Assembly: GCA_035578155.1 (NCBI GenBank)
Contig: JAPWDM010000045.1
Location: 1,923,501 to 1,987,500, forward strand
Direction of reading: 5' to 3'
Length of the DNA: 64,000 bases
Source: Brachynemurus nebulosus
Taxonomy: Eukaryota; Arthropoda; Insecta; Neuroptera; Myrmeleontidae
The notes below the pieces were generated by a model, which saw only the letters and a list, made by a program, of their open reading frames with translations, ran no database searches and was not told where the DNA came from. Below, piece after piece: positions 36,007 to 48,336 of this stretch (its first letter is position 1; each line of letters starts with the position of its first letter). A program made the position numbers and the translations under genes.

Positions 36007-36880
36007 TTAAGGGAGGAGTTCAAATAAAAAAGCAACTTTTTTATTTATGATTATTTTGCTTGTTGAAATTTTTTTCAAATTAGGGATGGTTTCAAATAGA
36101 AAATTTTATTTTTGAAATATTTATTACTCTTCCCTGTGAGGGGAGGGGGCCCTTCTTCACAAGTTTTTAAGCGTTTACAAGGAACGCCATATTTCAAAAA
36201 GTAATGAATATTTTTTAAATATTTTTTCATTATTTTATTCCTAAAGGACCTGTCCATAAAGCTGAGTATGGGTTTCAGGTAATTTTAAAAATTAACTATA
36301 AAACTGTAATCCCAAAGTTCCAAAAATTATAAAACCCAATTTTTTATTAAAAAAAAAAAAAAAAATGTTTAAAAATAGTTACCATTGTTCAAATGGAAAA
36401 AGCATACTCCACTTTATGCGTAATATGTTAATGAACAAAATAAAAAAAAATTAAGTCTCTATCTTTTCTAGAACTTGAGATATGATTTTCCTTGTCGGGA
36501 AAAACACAAGTTTCGGGAAACGGTAAAAAACAAAAATAATAACAAAAGAAGCGTTTTACTCACTGTTTATTAAAACGTCTACAAAGGCATACAAATAAAA
36601 GAACATTATCTCAGTGCATACTATAACTCGTGTACACACCAAAACTAAATATTACTGATCAATTCGCGAGGGGGGGGGGGGCGAGCGTTATCTGCAAAAG
36701 AGCAGCAACTTGGTTGTGCAGCGACTCACAAATAAATATTTTTCTACTTAAAAAAATTTTTTTGGCCATGTTTTATATATCACCGTGTTTGTAAAGAACC
36801 CCAGAACGAAATAAAAACAAAAAACGAGATTCGAAAAAAATTAGTTTATTAGCCGTTTCTGGCGTGAACTCCCCCCTTAA
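36007..36880. mobile_element. TTAA-flanked element (about 870 bp)
   Basis: TTAAGGGAGGAGTTCAAATA at the left and, inverted from the right, TTAAGGGGGGAGTTCACGCC. It has the same terminal rule as the elements at 3946 and 50262. It contains a 12-G run at about 36670 and AT-rich filler. No coding frame. Confidence 0.7.
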
Positions 36881-37498
36881 AAGTGAAATCATCATTTTCA
36901 ATTGCAGCCACAACGGCTACCCATTAAAATAACTACAGCAATACTGTAAAGCAAAACATTGTGTTTCTTCAAAAAATTTAGTCGCATATAAATGGGCCGC
37001 ATTAACCGAAAGTAACAGAGTCGATAGTATATTCATCCTCTAGTAACATAAAGCGCCTGAACAATTACCTAATAGTTCTAAATTTTGATGACGCTTCTAT
37101 TTTTTACTCCATAATAGCTGCTGTGTAGTCATAGGACTGTAAGTTATACAGTTTTGTTTTCATAAAGTATACATTTCCTATCACATCCCTTATTGTATCC
37201 TTTCTTGTATCGAGTTAGGATATGTACAGATACAATTAGCTTTTTTAGTCAACAATACCTTCACAAAAAATTAAATATAAGAGGAAATGTGATATGAAAA
37301 AGGGGGTGATGCTTTCAAGTAAGGATGAATGTAGATTTGAAGTGAATAGGATTTTTTTGGTCCTCAACCATCAACACACAGAGCTTTCCATCATTTGAAT
37401 TTTTTTGTTCATATTTTTTTTCCAAGGGGCACATTCAATTTGTTTAACATAAAATTTTAATATGTATGTATTTTCAGGTTACATTTTTCTTAGTTATC
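36881..37498. other. AT-rich stretch, nothing specific
   Basis: No feature recognised. Confidence 0.45.
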
Positions 37499-37669
37499 TA
37501 AAGGAGTCTCCACATTCTCGCCGAGGTTGGACGAGGTTCCTCGTCGAATTCCTCGCTGAGGTTGGCTCAGCCATATGAATAGCATTAAAACACCAACCGC
37601 GAGACACAACGAAATGGCCCTCTACATTCTCGTTTCGTCCAACCTCGGCGAGAATGTGGAGACTCCTTA
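37499..37669. mobile_element. TA-flanked MITE (171 bp) with perfect 33-bp TIRs
   Basis: TA then AAGGAGTCTCCACATTCTCG at the left. The inverse of the right end is the same, and both continue CCGAGGTTGGACGA without mismatch. Internal CTACATTCTCGTTTCGTCC, CGAGG and CCTCG words repeat in both orientations. The very high arm identity suggests recent movement. Confidence 0.92.
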
Positions 37670-39159
37670 AATGTTAATGTGCCATTTAGTTTGGCTAGCA
37701 AATGCTTGATTGTCAATTCAGACTAATGAATAAACGGCGTCGTTTAGTCAGGAGGCTAGGCTTCTAATTGAGCTATGACATACATATGTATAATGTATTA
37801 ATAATTTACCTAGATACAATTTAAATTTAACGAAAACTAAAATGATAAATTTGCTTCTGATAAATTAATGTTTACCATGTATAACTGTCGAAGTTGTTTA
37901 CAAGTTATGTTATTTCTTTAATCTAAATTTGATTTTGTTTCACTGTAAGTAAAATTAGGTAAATAAGTAATTAATTATATTGAATTTGTATTATCAAGGA
38001 AATCAAGGTAATCATTAGATAGATTTATATAGAACAGCAAGTTTTTGAAAATATATTAAACAACATTAATAAATCAATCTGGAATATGTCGCTTCTAACT
38101 GGCTTTTTTTTGTCAGTCTGTCGAATATAAAAATGTTTTTGGAATAAATTTCAAGTAAACCATGGAATTTTTTAGCTTCAAACTATTCAAATAGGTACCT
38201 ATATGTAATAAATTTGAGAATGATAAATTGTTCTTATTTTAGTCCAAAAATTTGAATAGAAAGAATTTTCTAAAAAAATGTTGAAAGTTTAGTCTGGAGT
38301 GTTATTCAAACATTTGTTTTTTTATGTTTTGTATTTTATGATACAGTTAGAAGAAAACTGTTTTCTATTTATGCAGATTACAGTGCATTTCATTTATGAT
38401 GTAGTCGGATATATCAAATTATCATGTTTAATGCAATATAAACTCGGTGTACGTATGTGTATGGTTGTAATGTTGTGAAGTAATTTTACAGTTCTATTTC
38501 TGATTCTGCGCTTCACTGTATCTCATACCGAAGGTCTAAAAATAAAGAGTAAATTATAAAAAATCAAAAAACCCAACTGCATCAAAATAGAACTAAAAAC
38601 TTGTAAACAAAATGAAACATATACAAAAAGGTGAATAAAAAATAAAGCAGTCGAAGTCATCAGATATTTCTGTTCAACTTTTTAACCCATTAAGACCTTT
38701 ATGTTGATACTCAACTTGATAGATTTTGATTATACGAAAATTCAAAATTGCAGTTATAAATAAAATGCCCTATTGAATTTTTTGATATTACACGTATCCT
38801 ATGTTACTATGGTGATTAAGCCGATTTCAACAATACCTATTTTAGCAAATCCATTAAGCTCTTTAAACGTGTAGGCTGCGTTAAAAACAGACATAGCGCA
38901 TACATACAGTCGAGTCGCGTTGAGTCCTCTTGTTATGAGTTCGTCGATTTATTGGTTTGTGTCTCTCGTGTGGCTTCACATTTTTAAAGTGTAATAAAAA
39001 AAAAAAAATTGACCTTTTTCGAGACCGTAATAAATTTTATGACTTATTTTGGTAAAAATATTTTATCCTTTTAAATTTTTCAGTATTTTTAAATTGTGTT
39101 AAAAAAAGTTTAAGTTCTATATATGTAACTTAACTAAAAATTAATATCTTATAATATTA
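37670..39159. other. AT-rich stretch, nothing specific
   Basis: No gene or element ends recognised. Confidence 0.45.
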
Positions 39160-39500
39160 TAAATGTGAAAGTTTGGATGTTTAGATGTTTGGATGTTTGT
39201 TCTCAATCACACAGAAACGGTTGGACCGATTTTGATAAAATTTTATATACGCACTCCTTATACTCTAAATTAACACATGGGCTAAATTTTATCCCGATTG
39301 CAAGTTCTTGAGAGATACAAAAACAATTATTCAAACACACCTCAAAAAACAAAAGTCAATTCGATGAAATTTGGTACACTGTAATTATTTATCAGCAGAG
39401 TTAGCAAATAGAATAATCTTATCCCGACTAAAGGTTCCTGTGGGATGACTGAACCGAATTCGATTAAATATAACCGAATTCGATTAAATATACCTGAGGC
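39160..39500 (+). repeat. Dispersed repeat (ATTATAAATGTGAAAGTTTG type)
   Basis: ATTATAAATGTGAAAGTTTG, then (GATGTTTG)n and ACGGTTGGACCGATTTTGAT, a phrase typical of widespread insect repeats. A relative starts at about 63074 (AATTATAAATGCGAAAGTTT). It ends in a perfect 20-bp tandem repeat, AACCGAATTCGATTAAATAT, at 39452-39471 and 39472-39491. Confidence 0.6.
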
Positions 39501-40203
39501 CGTACTATGGATGAAACGAATTACATATCAAAATAAACAAGCGGACTCATAACGCGGTTTGAAAAAGAATCATGCATACACTCATACACGTGAAAAGTAG
39601 AGGAAGTGTAATTAACGGCAGTCGACCGCTGAGCAAAAGGGGGGGAGGAGTACGATAATACGTAGAATTTTATTCCCCTATACCCCTATAAGCGGGTTCA
39701 TAGAGCGATTCTACTGTACATAAAACCCGGAAACATAATCCTCCTTCTGTGACAGTGGGATAAAAAACATATACGTCACGAGATCACATATCACGAGAGT
39801 AAGATTAAGTACCAGCTCGAATTTTTCCTTCGCGATCAAAAGAAAGAAGCAAAGAATCACTAAATGCTCTTAAAAAAGCTAATTGAACTTTTTCGCTGCT
39901 AAGGTAAATTCATAAATAAAGAAAATCTATCCAATTCCCTATCAATTGTTAAAGAATTAATGTCATATCCGTTCTGTAAATAACGATCATATTTTATGAA
40001 TGTAATGAAAATAACGTCATCCTCGAGATAACGAAGGAGTCAGTGCAAATTCAAAAATTTACACTGATATTTCTTATTTTCTATTTATGTTCATATTCGC
40101 ATAAAACGTATTGATCTATATAATTATGTTTAAGTGTTTTTTTTGTTATCAGTATAGGAAAATACTCTACGTTTTTTTTGGTGAAAACCAACATAGGTTA
40201 GAT
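39501..40203. other. Stretch without recognised features
   Basis: A short GC-richer patch near 39600-39740 has no coding signature. Confidence 0.4.
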
Positions 40204-40388
40204 CAGTGGTTCTTAAACTTTTTGGTCCGTGATCCCGCTTTGCACTTAAAAATATCAAAATACCTCCGAAATACTTATGGAGAAATACATAGGTAGGAAA
40301 TATGTAGAAAATGTGTATGTAATCTGTAATCAATTGTTTCTGCGACCCCCTTAAATAGTTTTTGCGACCCCCACTTTGAAAATCAATG
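40204..40388. mobile_element. hAT-type MITE (185 bp), decayed
   Basis: CAGTGGTTCTTAAACTTTTT at the left and CATTGATTTTCAAAGTGGGG inverted from the right. Flanks GGTTAGAT and AGTTAGAA match at 6 of 8. Internal GCGACCCCC words are typical of this hAT group. Confidence 0.75.
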
Positions 40389-40862
40389 AGTTAGAAAATT
40401 TATTAATATTTAATTTTACTTAAAAGGTATTTTTAAATACATATGTTAATATTTATATTTAGACTTTCGCATGTGATGACCACGAATTTAGCAACCAAAT
40501 TGTAACAGTCTCATCAACGAGTTTATAACCAAAATCCACTGTAGAAAAGTCCTTGCAAAGATTGTTTACTGTCAAAAATTGCCAAATGTATATTAAGCCG
40601 AACGGTGTAAGAATTATAAGAGAGTAACAGGCAGACGGACATGACGAAATTATAATAATTTTGAACCTCTTTCTTCGGAGCCCCAACAAAGGAGGGAATG
40701 TATCAAATTATAATCCAAACTATTTTGTTTAATTAATTTTATCAATGTCAAATATTTATATACTTAAACTGTTGTCAGCATCGTCATCAACTGCTACTGT
40801 ATACAGAGTATGGCCTAATGTCTAGACTCCAAATGTTTCTTGTCCCATATCATCGCGGCCAA

Positions 40863-40900
40863 ACACACACACTCACACACACACAGACACACACACAGCC
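40863..40900. repeat. (CA)n microsatellite
   Basis: Imperfect ACACAC run. The surrounding 40389-41500 has nothing else recognised except a possible hAT remnant starting CAGGGCCGGC at 41181. Confidence 0.9.
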
Positions 40901-41514
40901 ACAGTCACTTCCAGTCACATTCATATGTAAAACATGTATGGTTCCCAATGGTCCAAAAAATAAAATAAAAACAAAAATGTTTCATCAAAATATAAAGATA
41001 CATGTTATAGCAGAAGAACAAAAGCAGAGACTGTTTAATTTATAAAATTTTAACCGTTAATAAATAAACAGATATTCTTGTATCGAAATGTAAATAATTT
41101 TATACTAAATTTCGTTGCCGAAGTCCAAGAAGAGACTACATGGAGAATACACATTGAAAAAATATAGTATTATTTATCGACAGGGCCGGCAAAAAAATTG
41201 TCGAGCCTCCGGGAATAACAAAATATTTTTCCCCAAAAATATAGTTACCGAGCGAAAAAAGACTTTATCACTCCCTGCTAAACGCTTCGAGTCCCCGGGT
41301 TACAACCCCAACATTTACCTTACGATAACCGAGACAAATCTACTCGCCAATATACTTCATAATGCATGCGTTTTAATTATGATTCCCTCTAGGACTTACA
41401 TAATCTTAGGCTTTATTGATAACATCATATAGATAGTTACGTAATTAAAGGAATTAATTAAACATGTCTAATATTAATTAAGATCCCATAGTGATTAAAA
41501 AATTATCAAACAGA

Positions 41515-41602
41515 ATAGGTTGGGAATCGAACCAAGGATCTGTTGATAACCTATCAAGTGTCTTCCCCTGCCCTATAGGCCAAGTAGATTTAACTACTGC
41601 GA
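41515..41602 (-). ncRNA. tRNA-like segment, probably a SINE head
   Basis: On the minus strand TGGCCTATAGGG fits a pol III A box and, 37 nt later, GGTTCGATTCC fits a B box exactly. Between them a small hairpin (TTGAT/ATCAA) sits where an anticodon arm would be. The acceptor stem and a proper anticodon loop do not form, so it is not a functional tRNA. A tRNA-derived SINE or a tRNA relic is likely. Confidence 0.4.
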
Positions 41603-43616
41603 AAGGAAAAGGAAAAGTAATAACAAGATATAATTTAAAATGACGGCAAGAGAGAGCTGGCCCAACTAGCTGCAGTCCCTCTTTCGTTTCGTTTATAAAA
41701 TAAAATTTTCACTCTAATGTATATACCTAATGCAAAAAAAAAAAAAAACATTTATTTCATCAAAGTAAATTACTGATATCGTCATAATTAGTATTTTACG
41801 TTACTTAAAATTTGAAACTAAACTGAATTAACCATAGAACACTAGAAGAAAAGTAAAATTAAAAATGTGTGGATCGTTTGGAGTCACTTGTTGGTCTGTC
41901 ACAGCTCAAGGTGACTAGTCGTACACCAACTGTAGCGGTGCAAACGTTGATTCTTTGTCATTGTTATCAACCACTTGCCAACAATGATCGAATGAGTACA
42001 TATTATAATTATGTAGGTACACAATGCACGCCCCACCTACCAGAAATAGAGTGCGACGTATGACATATACACAACCGTAGATCCGTGTACATAGATAAGA
42101 GGTTAGTTGTTAGTTAAGAAGTATTGTAGTAGCATGTTGTGCGTTTAGTGGGGGAGAGATATTTTACGTCATCTTTTGGCCACAGTGGTCTCCCTACTAC
42201 AGAGATAGGAAGTTTCTTTCTCTATTCTATGAAATTAACTATATATATATACTGACTAAAATTATGCAAAAAATCAGTAGTTCGAAAAAAGTTTCTAATA
42301 AGTATACTTAAATTTGTTAAAATTTACATGGTCTACAACGACAAAGTATTGCGCGGTTTGTTAACGGTAATATTGTAAGAAGAACTTTTACTAAACTTTT
42401 TACACAACACAATATGTTGTACACTTGTATGTAGTTAAATTGCACAAAATAAGATACAGATTGTTTGTAAGTTATGTAAATGTAAATTGAATAATAACTG
42501 TCTGTATAGTTTTATTAGACAAAGACGTGAGACATATAACCAGACGTCTTTGTTATTATAATATGCCATTTCGTTCGTGCAATGTTTATCGATACATAGT
42601 TAGAAAATTACCTACTGCATGTTTTCGGAAATGTATTGTGGGTGCCATACATACAAAATATTCGTTACTAAATTTATCTTTGCATTGTCGAATATACATA
42701 TATACAATTCTCGAATGTGCAATGCAACATGAATATGAATTTTGTATCAAATGAAGTAGCCAAACTTATATGGTCAAGTTATTTATTTAAATTTACTTGT
42801 ACATACAATACAATTGTTCAACTCTCTTAAAATTCATGCAGTCTTTGAAATCAAAGTATATGATACAATATATTTGTATAAGAATCTAAATGAGTTGAAG
42901 ATTTTAAAGCATGTATGAATATGTAATTATGTTTGATATCTTAATTATATAAATAAATATTATGTAGCAGTAGAGGCTGGTCCAATCTGCTTGTAAAACA
43001 GAAAAAATTTTCGACTTTCTTTCTTTCTCAAAAATTGTACCAGTGTTACGGTACGGATGATATTAATTGTGTCACAAAATGACTAATGTAATAAAATAAC
43101 TCCAGAGGCATTTTATTCTAGAGTTCAGATTTTTTTACTGGTTGGAATTTTGGTGGTAATTTGGCTGAACAGTCCCAATTAAGTTGCCAAAATCCAACAC
43201 ATTGAATTAAATTCACACCGATTTTCCGTCTATACCTCAGTGTGGTATATTAGCCATAAATTCAGGTTTAATAATAAATAAATAAATTGACCCACGATAT
43301 AATTTTAAGGTATACTAAAAACTAGAAACATGAAAAATGCTCAGTTTTTTTTAAAATAAATAGACGACACAAGTAACACGTGACATTAGCAACAAAGACT
43401 TACTACTGACTGATTGGTAGCGCTATCAAGCGAGCTATTTGAAAACTACAGCCGTTGGCCATCTATCCCTGTTTTAACCTATAAATTTATAAGTAATTAG
43501 CAGAACCATCAATCAGGACAAACTATCTAGGTGGTTTAGAATTTTTTTTTGTAATTTGACGGTGCCAGTGACAAAAATTTTCCAAAAAAGTTAGTTGGCC
43601 GCCATGCTATTCCGAA
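41603..43616. other. AT-rich stretch, nothing specific
   Basis: No gene or element ends recognised. Confidence 0.45.
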
Positions 43617-43624
43617 ACACAAAG

Positions 43625-43950
43625 CAGAGGCGTAGCGACGGGGGTGCAAGGGGGTCTATCATGTACCGGGCGCCACTCGTAGAGGGGCGCCAAATGTGCG
43701 TCAAAGAGGGGTGTCAAATGTGCCCCAAAGGGTGGCAGATCTGGGGGGCGCCAAAAAATGAGGTATGTGAGGTTTTCTTTGCTCGTCACTTGTTTTTTGG
43801 GAGGAAAAAGGCAACATTTTTTCTGCAGGGGCGGCATTTTTTGACTCTGCCTCGGTTAGGTCCGGCTAACCTACTTAGGTTAGGTCCGGCTCTGAGGGGC
43901 GCTAATAAAGTGTCGTGCCCCGGGCGTCGGTTATGTTCACTACGCCACTG
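43625..43950. mobile_element. hAT-type MITE (326 bp) with perfect 8-bp TSD
   Basis: CAGAGGCGTAGCGAC at the left, CAGTGGCGTAGTGAA inverted from the right, and ACACAAAG on both sides (43617-43624, 43951-43958). GC-rich internal GGGGCGCC words. Open frames up to 118 residues on both strands are products of its GC-rich repeat and are not genes. It is related to 34768 and 49071. Confidence 0.92.
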
Positions 43951-43959
43951 ACACAAAGT

Positions 43960-45217
43960 AAACAACTGAAATTTTTTATTGGATAATAATGGACATACGA
44001 TGAAGAAATGAATGCGCATGCTTAAATCGCAAAACTTGCAAAAGTGGATACCAACTTCATGTAGCTAGTAAGTCATGGTATGAACGTCATCGTCAGTCAA
44101 CACACAAATAACAAATTTAGAAATAAATGTCTATTATTTTGCATTATGAATTTTAAACATGATTTATTAGAAATTTATTGAATGCAAATAATAATATTTA
44201 AAATAAATTCGATGACCTAGAGATAATTAGGTACATATACATACCTAAGAATGCATAGCTATTGGCAACAACAATAATAAAAATATAAAATTTTGACAAT
44301 ATAAAAGAATTAATAACTAATCTTAAATAAAGTGAAATTTTTACGTGGGCGATTTAAGGACATTACATAGATATACAATTAGTATTTTGCCGATACATGC
44401 AACTTCCGCCATTGCATATAATTTATCTGAAAATAAATATAAGGTCACTCAAGGAATTTTCAAATGCGAGACAAATCAAAAATAACAATTTTTGAACAAC
44501 AAATTGTTCTTTATTAAGAAAGTGTCAAATATATTTCTTAATGACTGATTTTTACAATAAATTATATAGAGAGAATAATCTATTGTAATTGAATTTGATT
44601 GAATATGACAGTTAATTGAGTTAAAATAAGCGATTAAAGGGTCAGTGTCATTTTAATTTTACAAAATACTTACCTATCGACATACTTACACAGAATACTT
44701 ACACAGTATAAAATAATTTTTTTGTAAGTGAACTTTCAGATAAGTAAAAGTGAGAAATCGAAATATCTTCATTTTTTAAGAATTAATCCTATATTAAAAT
44801 TCAGTCTTGTAACAAAAGGTTAAGAAGTTAATTGTACCAATAGAATCTGTTTAAAATTCTCCCAATAACATTTTTATCTGGAAATAAAAGTAATTATTCA
44901 AAATAAATTGTTTTCTAAATTCTTTATTACAAAACAAAAAATCTCGTATTTTAATTTACAAAGAATATAACAGGAACATCAAAAAATAAGAGTATTTCTC
45001 TTCAACTTGTATAAAACGATTTGAAATAATGTAAATTTAGGGTAAAAATTAAATTTTCCAAATATAACAGAGTTTGAAATTATATCTATTTAATCGACTT
45101 TTACTGAATTTCGTGACACTTTACGTCAATGTGAGGTCAATGACGTTAATGTGATTAAGAAGCAACATTTTTTCAAATTCTAAAAACTAATTTTTAGCTA
45201 GAAATACCTAATAGCTA
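43960..45217. other. AT-rich stretch, nothing specific
   Basis: No feature recognised. Confidence 0.45.
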
Positions 45218-46489
45218 TAGGGTTGGGCGGGGTAAAAAAAAACACAGGTAAAAGAAAGACATACTTATATTAAATCCAACAGTGTTAAATTCAAAAAATA
45301 AAAAATATTACAACAAAATACATTAGTACTTTAAGCTGTCTGGGCCAAAAAATAATTTTTTGGAACGGGCTTTATAACATAAAAAAATTTTCTCCCAAAC
45401 CTCTGTTATTCATGAGAGAAAAACTTTCATTCCGCGACGATAAACTTTTTCAGTCAGTAAAAAATCTGATAAGATAGAATGCTGTATTTTTTCCTTGTTA
45501 TTCTACATGCTTTAGTAATGTAAAGTACAAAGTTTTATTTAAATGGTCCGACTGCTTGTAATTTTTGTTTATATGTTAAAAAAAAAAGAAAAAAGTGGGG
45601 GAAAAAAAAAGACAAAACAAGGGGTTAACATTTAGAAAAATTAAAAATTATCGACAAGGATTTTCATTTTAAAACTAGATAATGGCATGTTTATGTATAT
45701 TTTATGGATTAAAAAAATATTGATTCTTCAATAAAACAATTTTTTTGTTAGTGAGCAGACGGTTTTCATGGATATCAATTTCAGCTCATTCGAAAATTTG
45801 TATTTTTGACCCATGAAAATTTATTTATTTTTTTATAATGTATAACTATGCTTTACTGCACACATTCAGTATTTTTAACTCATTCATAGATTATTAGATT
45901 TATGTAAAGTGGTGTAAAAAAAAGACAGCCTCAAATTAACATATTTGGTTTTTTAATGAGCTACAATAAATTTTGTGTTAGTTATACGTTTGTGAAATAA
46001 AAATTATTTTAATATCTAAAGTCTAAAGAAATTTCCTATGAGTCAAGCTTTTGCATCAGTTGACTTTTTCTGACTTTTCTTACTGCTTAATCTTAGCTAA
46101 AGTTTTTGGTAAAATACGTAAAATTTAAATATATCTATAAAAAATTTTGTAGTAGAGATAGAGTTGTGAAATAAAAAGTGATGTACTGCTAATTACCCAA
46201 GCTGTCTATTTTTTACCCTTCCAATCATGTACTTGCAGTATCCTGTTAGTTAGAGGTCTGTCTTTTATTTACCCTCCACTGCTTTTTTTTTACCCCACTT
46301 GGCGGGTAAAAGGTTTTTATTTTTTTATAGATTTATGCCATTAGCTTGAGTGAAAAAACATGCAAAATCTTAAAATACAAACAATTTAACATAATCATAC
46401 AGTATTTTTTTTGTCTAAAAATTCAAATATCTTCTACATGAAAAATGAAAAGATTTGATTTTGTCTTTTTTTTACCCCGCCCAACCCTA
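45218..46489. mobile_element. TA-flanked element with GTAAAAAAAAGACAG motif array (about 1.27 kb)
   Basis: TAGGGTTGGGCGGGGTAAAA at the left; the inverse of the right end is identical and both continue AAAA. Copies of GGTAAA(A)nGACAG-like words lie near 45232, 45597, 45914, 46200, 46257 and 46470, in both orientations. No transposase frame. Confidence 0.85.
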
Positions 46490-46643
46490 AATGAGAACTG
46501 TACCCGGAATAAGATCTTATGTAAATTTTAAAAAAAGTCCTGATGGACTTTCCAGGATAACAGTAGAGGTTCGCTTGACAATATTTGTTCTTAAGTAGGT
46601 ATATTATAATAATATTTTCACCAAATTTCATAAAATATGTAAC

Positions 46644-46785
46644 GTAAAAGCCCCTATACTCGAACGCGATTCAAAACTCGAACAGTTTTGATATTTATCG
46701 ATTTTTCTCAGAAATAACTTCATTAATATGTAAAATATCAAAACTGATCGAGTACTGAATCGCGTTCGAGTATAGGGGCTTTTAC
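46644..46785. mobile_element. Hairpin MITE (142 bp)
   Basis: GTAAAAGCCCCTATACTCGA at the left and the exact inverse at the right. The arms continue about 50 bp (ACGCGATTC, CAGTTTTGATATT) with a few mismatches. TA edges. Confidence 0.85.
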
Positions 46786-47027
46786 CCTATAATAAATTTT
46801 AGTGAATCTCATCTTCAGCTTTTGGGAACCTCAAAAAAATATTTCTATCGTAGTCCCAGGCTTAATTCGCACCATGACAGTGGTTGTAAGAGCTGAATTT
46901 TTCATTCTGGAAATTTACTAATTGTAAGAGTGGCAGTAAAACCTATATTTTGCTAGTCAGGTATACCGCTTGGGAAAAAATAAAGGAATATAAACTTTAA
47001 AGTTTAAACTGACAGTTAAAACTGACG

Positions 47028-47672
47028 TCGCTGTGCCTACACACGTTCATATTAAAGCTGCCAGTTAAAACTGAAGACACATCAGTTTCTTACAAGATGT
47101 CATTGGACGATGATACTTTAGTAGTATAAAATGCAGCTTATTGCAACTTTCGGACCACACTTTTTTATATGTAAATTTCATCTGTCTCATCTGTGGTAGA
47201 TGGTTTCAGTGCGTTTACCACCACTCTTATCTCTCATTAGGGATGGTAAATAGGTGTTCACGTAAGAAATACGATATTCTTATTAGTTGATTTTTAAATA
47301 TCATAGAGAAACACGCACGGAAATAATGCAGGTTCTATCATTGAAATCTACAAATGTTCTCGCAACAGAGCCAACAGTCATTTTCCATCACTACAGCCAG
47401 CATATAGTAGGTATGTGTTAGTTAGCACATGTGTTTCTTCAGATCGCAATACGACTGATGAGAATTTACATACACACGATCAGTTTAAATTGAACAGTTC
47501 CACCAGTGCAGTTAAAAAAAATATGTCTTGAAATATTTTATCAGTTTTAACTGACAGTAAAAAAACTGTCAGTTTTTTGCCTATACACACGATCAGTTTT
47601 CTCTGTCAGTTTGAACTGTTCAGTGAAAACTGTCAGTTAAAACTGATCGTGTGTAGGGGTTATTAGGGAAAT
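47028..47672. mobile_element. MITE with CCTACACACG ends and ACTGACAG word
   Basis: TGTGCCTACACACGTTCA at the left (about 47033). The inverse of the right end reads TAATAACCCCTACACACGAT and continues CAGTTTTAACTGACAG. The ACTGACAGTTAAAACTGA word and its inverse are repeated many times at 47000-47080 and 47470-47650, and another CTATACACACGATCAGTTTT lies at about 47582. The exact left edge is uncertain. Confidence 0.65.
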
Positions 47673-48336
47673 TTAGAATATATTATTTTTATATAACAAC
47701 GATACGGTTGCTATAGTTATTTTTTAGTTCCTTGACTTTAACTAAAGTTGCACTATAATTTTTTATGAAAATGAAAAACTTTAAAGTCGCTTTAACTAAA
47801 GTCACTTTAAGATACATAATTATTATGAAAATGGCCGTTAGTGTTATATCATTAATTAATAATTATTATCTAAAATACACTATAAGGTAATGATGTGCAA
47901 AAGTTAATTCGTTCTTGTACCTAATTATCATCATTTTAACTTAAACATCATAATATATTCAAAATTTAATCTTAATGTTATGTAAATTGGTTTGTTTTGC
48001 GTAATTTGTTTTATCACTTTTAATACATTTTTCTAATTATAACGTTTCAATATACAAGGCCATATACTGTTACCTTTTTGGTAAGCAATATAGTAGAACA
48101 TGTTTAATTCGAAACACTTAAAATATTTGAATTACTTTGGCTGCAGCTAATGTGGTAATCCTACAAAACCGGCCATGAAATTTAACTTAATCGAATAAAT
48201 AAATACCTACTACTAAAAATCAAACAATAGAAAACTTATTTCACAAAGTAGGAACATTGAAAAAATTAAATAAATTAGAACATAAAGCAGTGCGCTCTTG
48301 TGGCACATTTTTTTATCATAACTGGCATTTAAACTT
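47673..48336. other. AT-rich stretch, nothing specific
   Basis: No feature recognised. Confidence 0.45.

Noticed and set aside
41181..41310. hAT-like start CAGGGCCGGC
   Set aside because: No matching right end or target duplication.
43130..43202. Inverted pair GTTGGAATTTTGG / CCAAAATCCAAC
   Set aside because: Short and imperfect; expected by chance in AT-rich DNA of this length.
43595..44019. Open frames of 76-118 residues on both strands
   Set aside because: They lie in a GC-rich hAT MITE with a perfect TSD; length is due to GC content, not coding.
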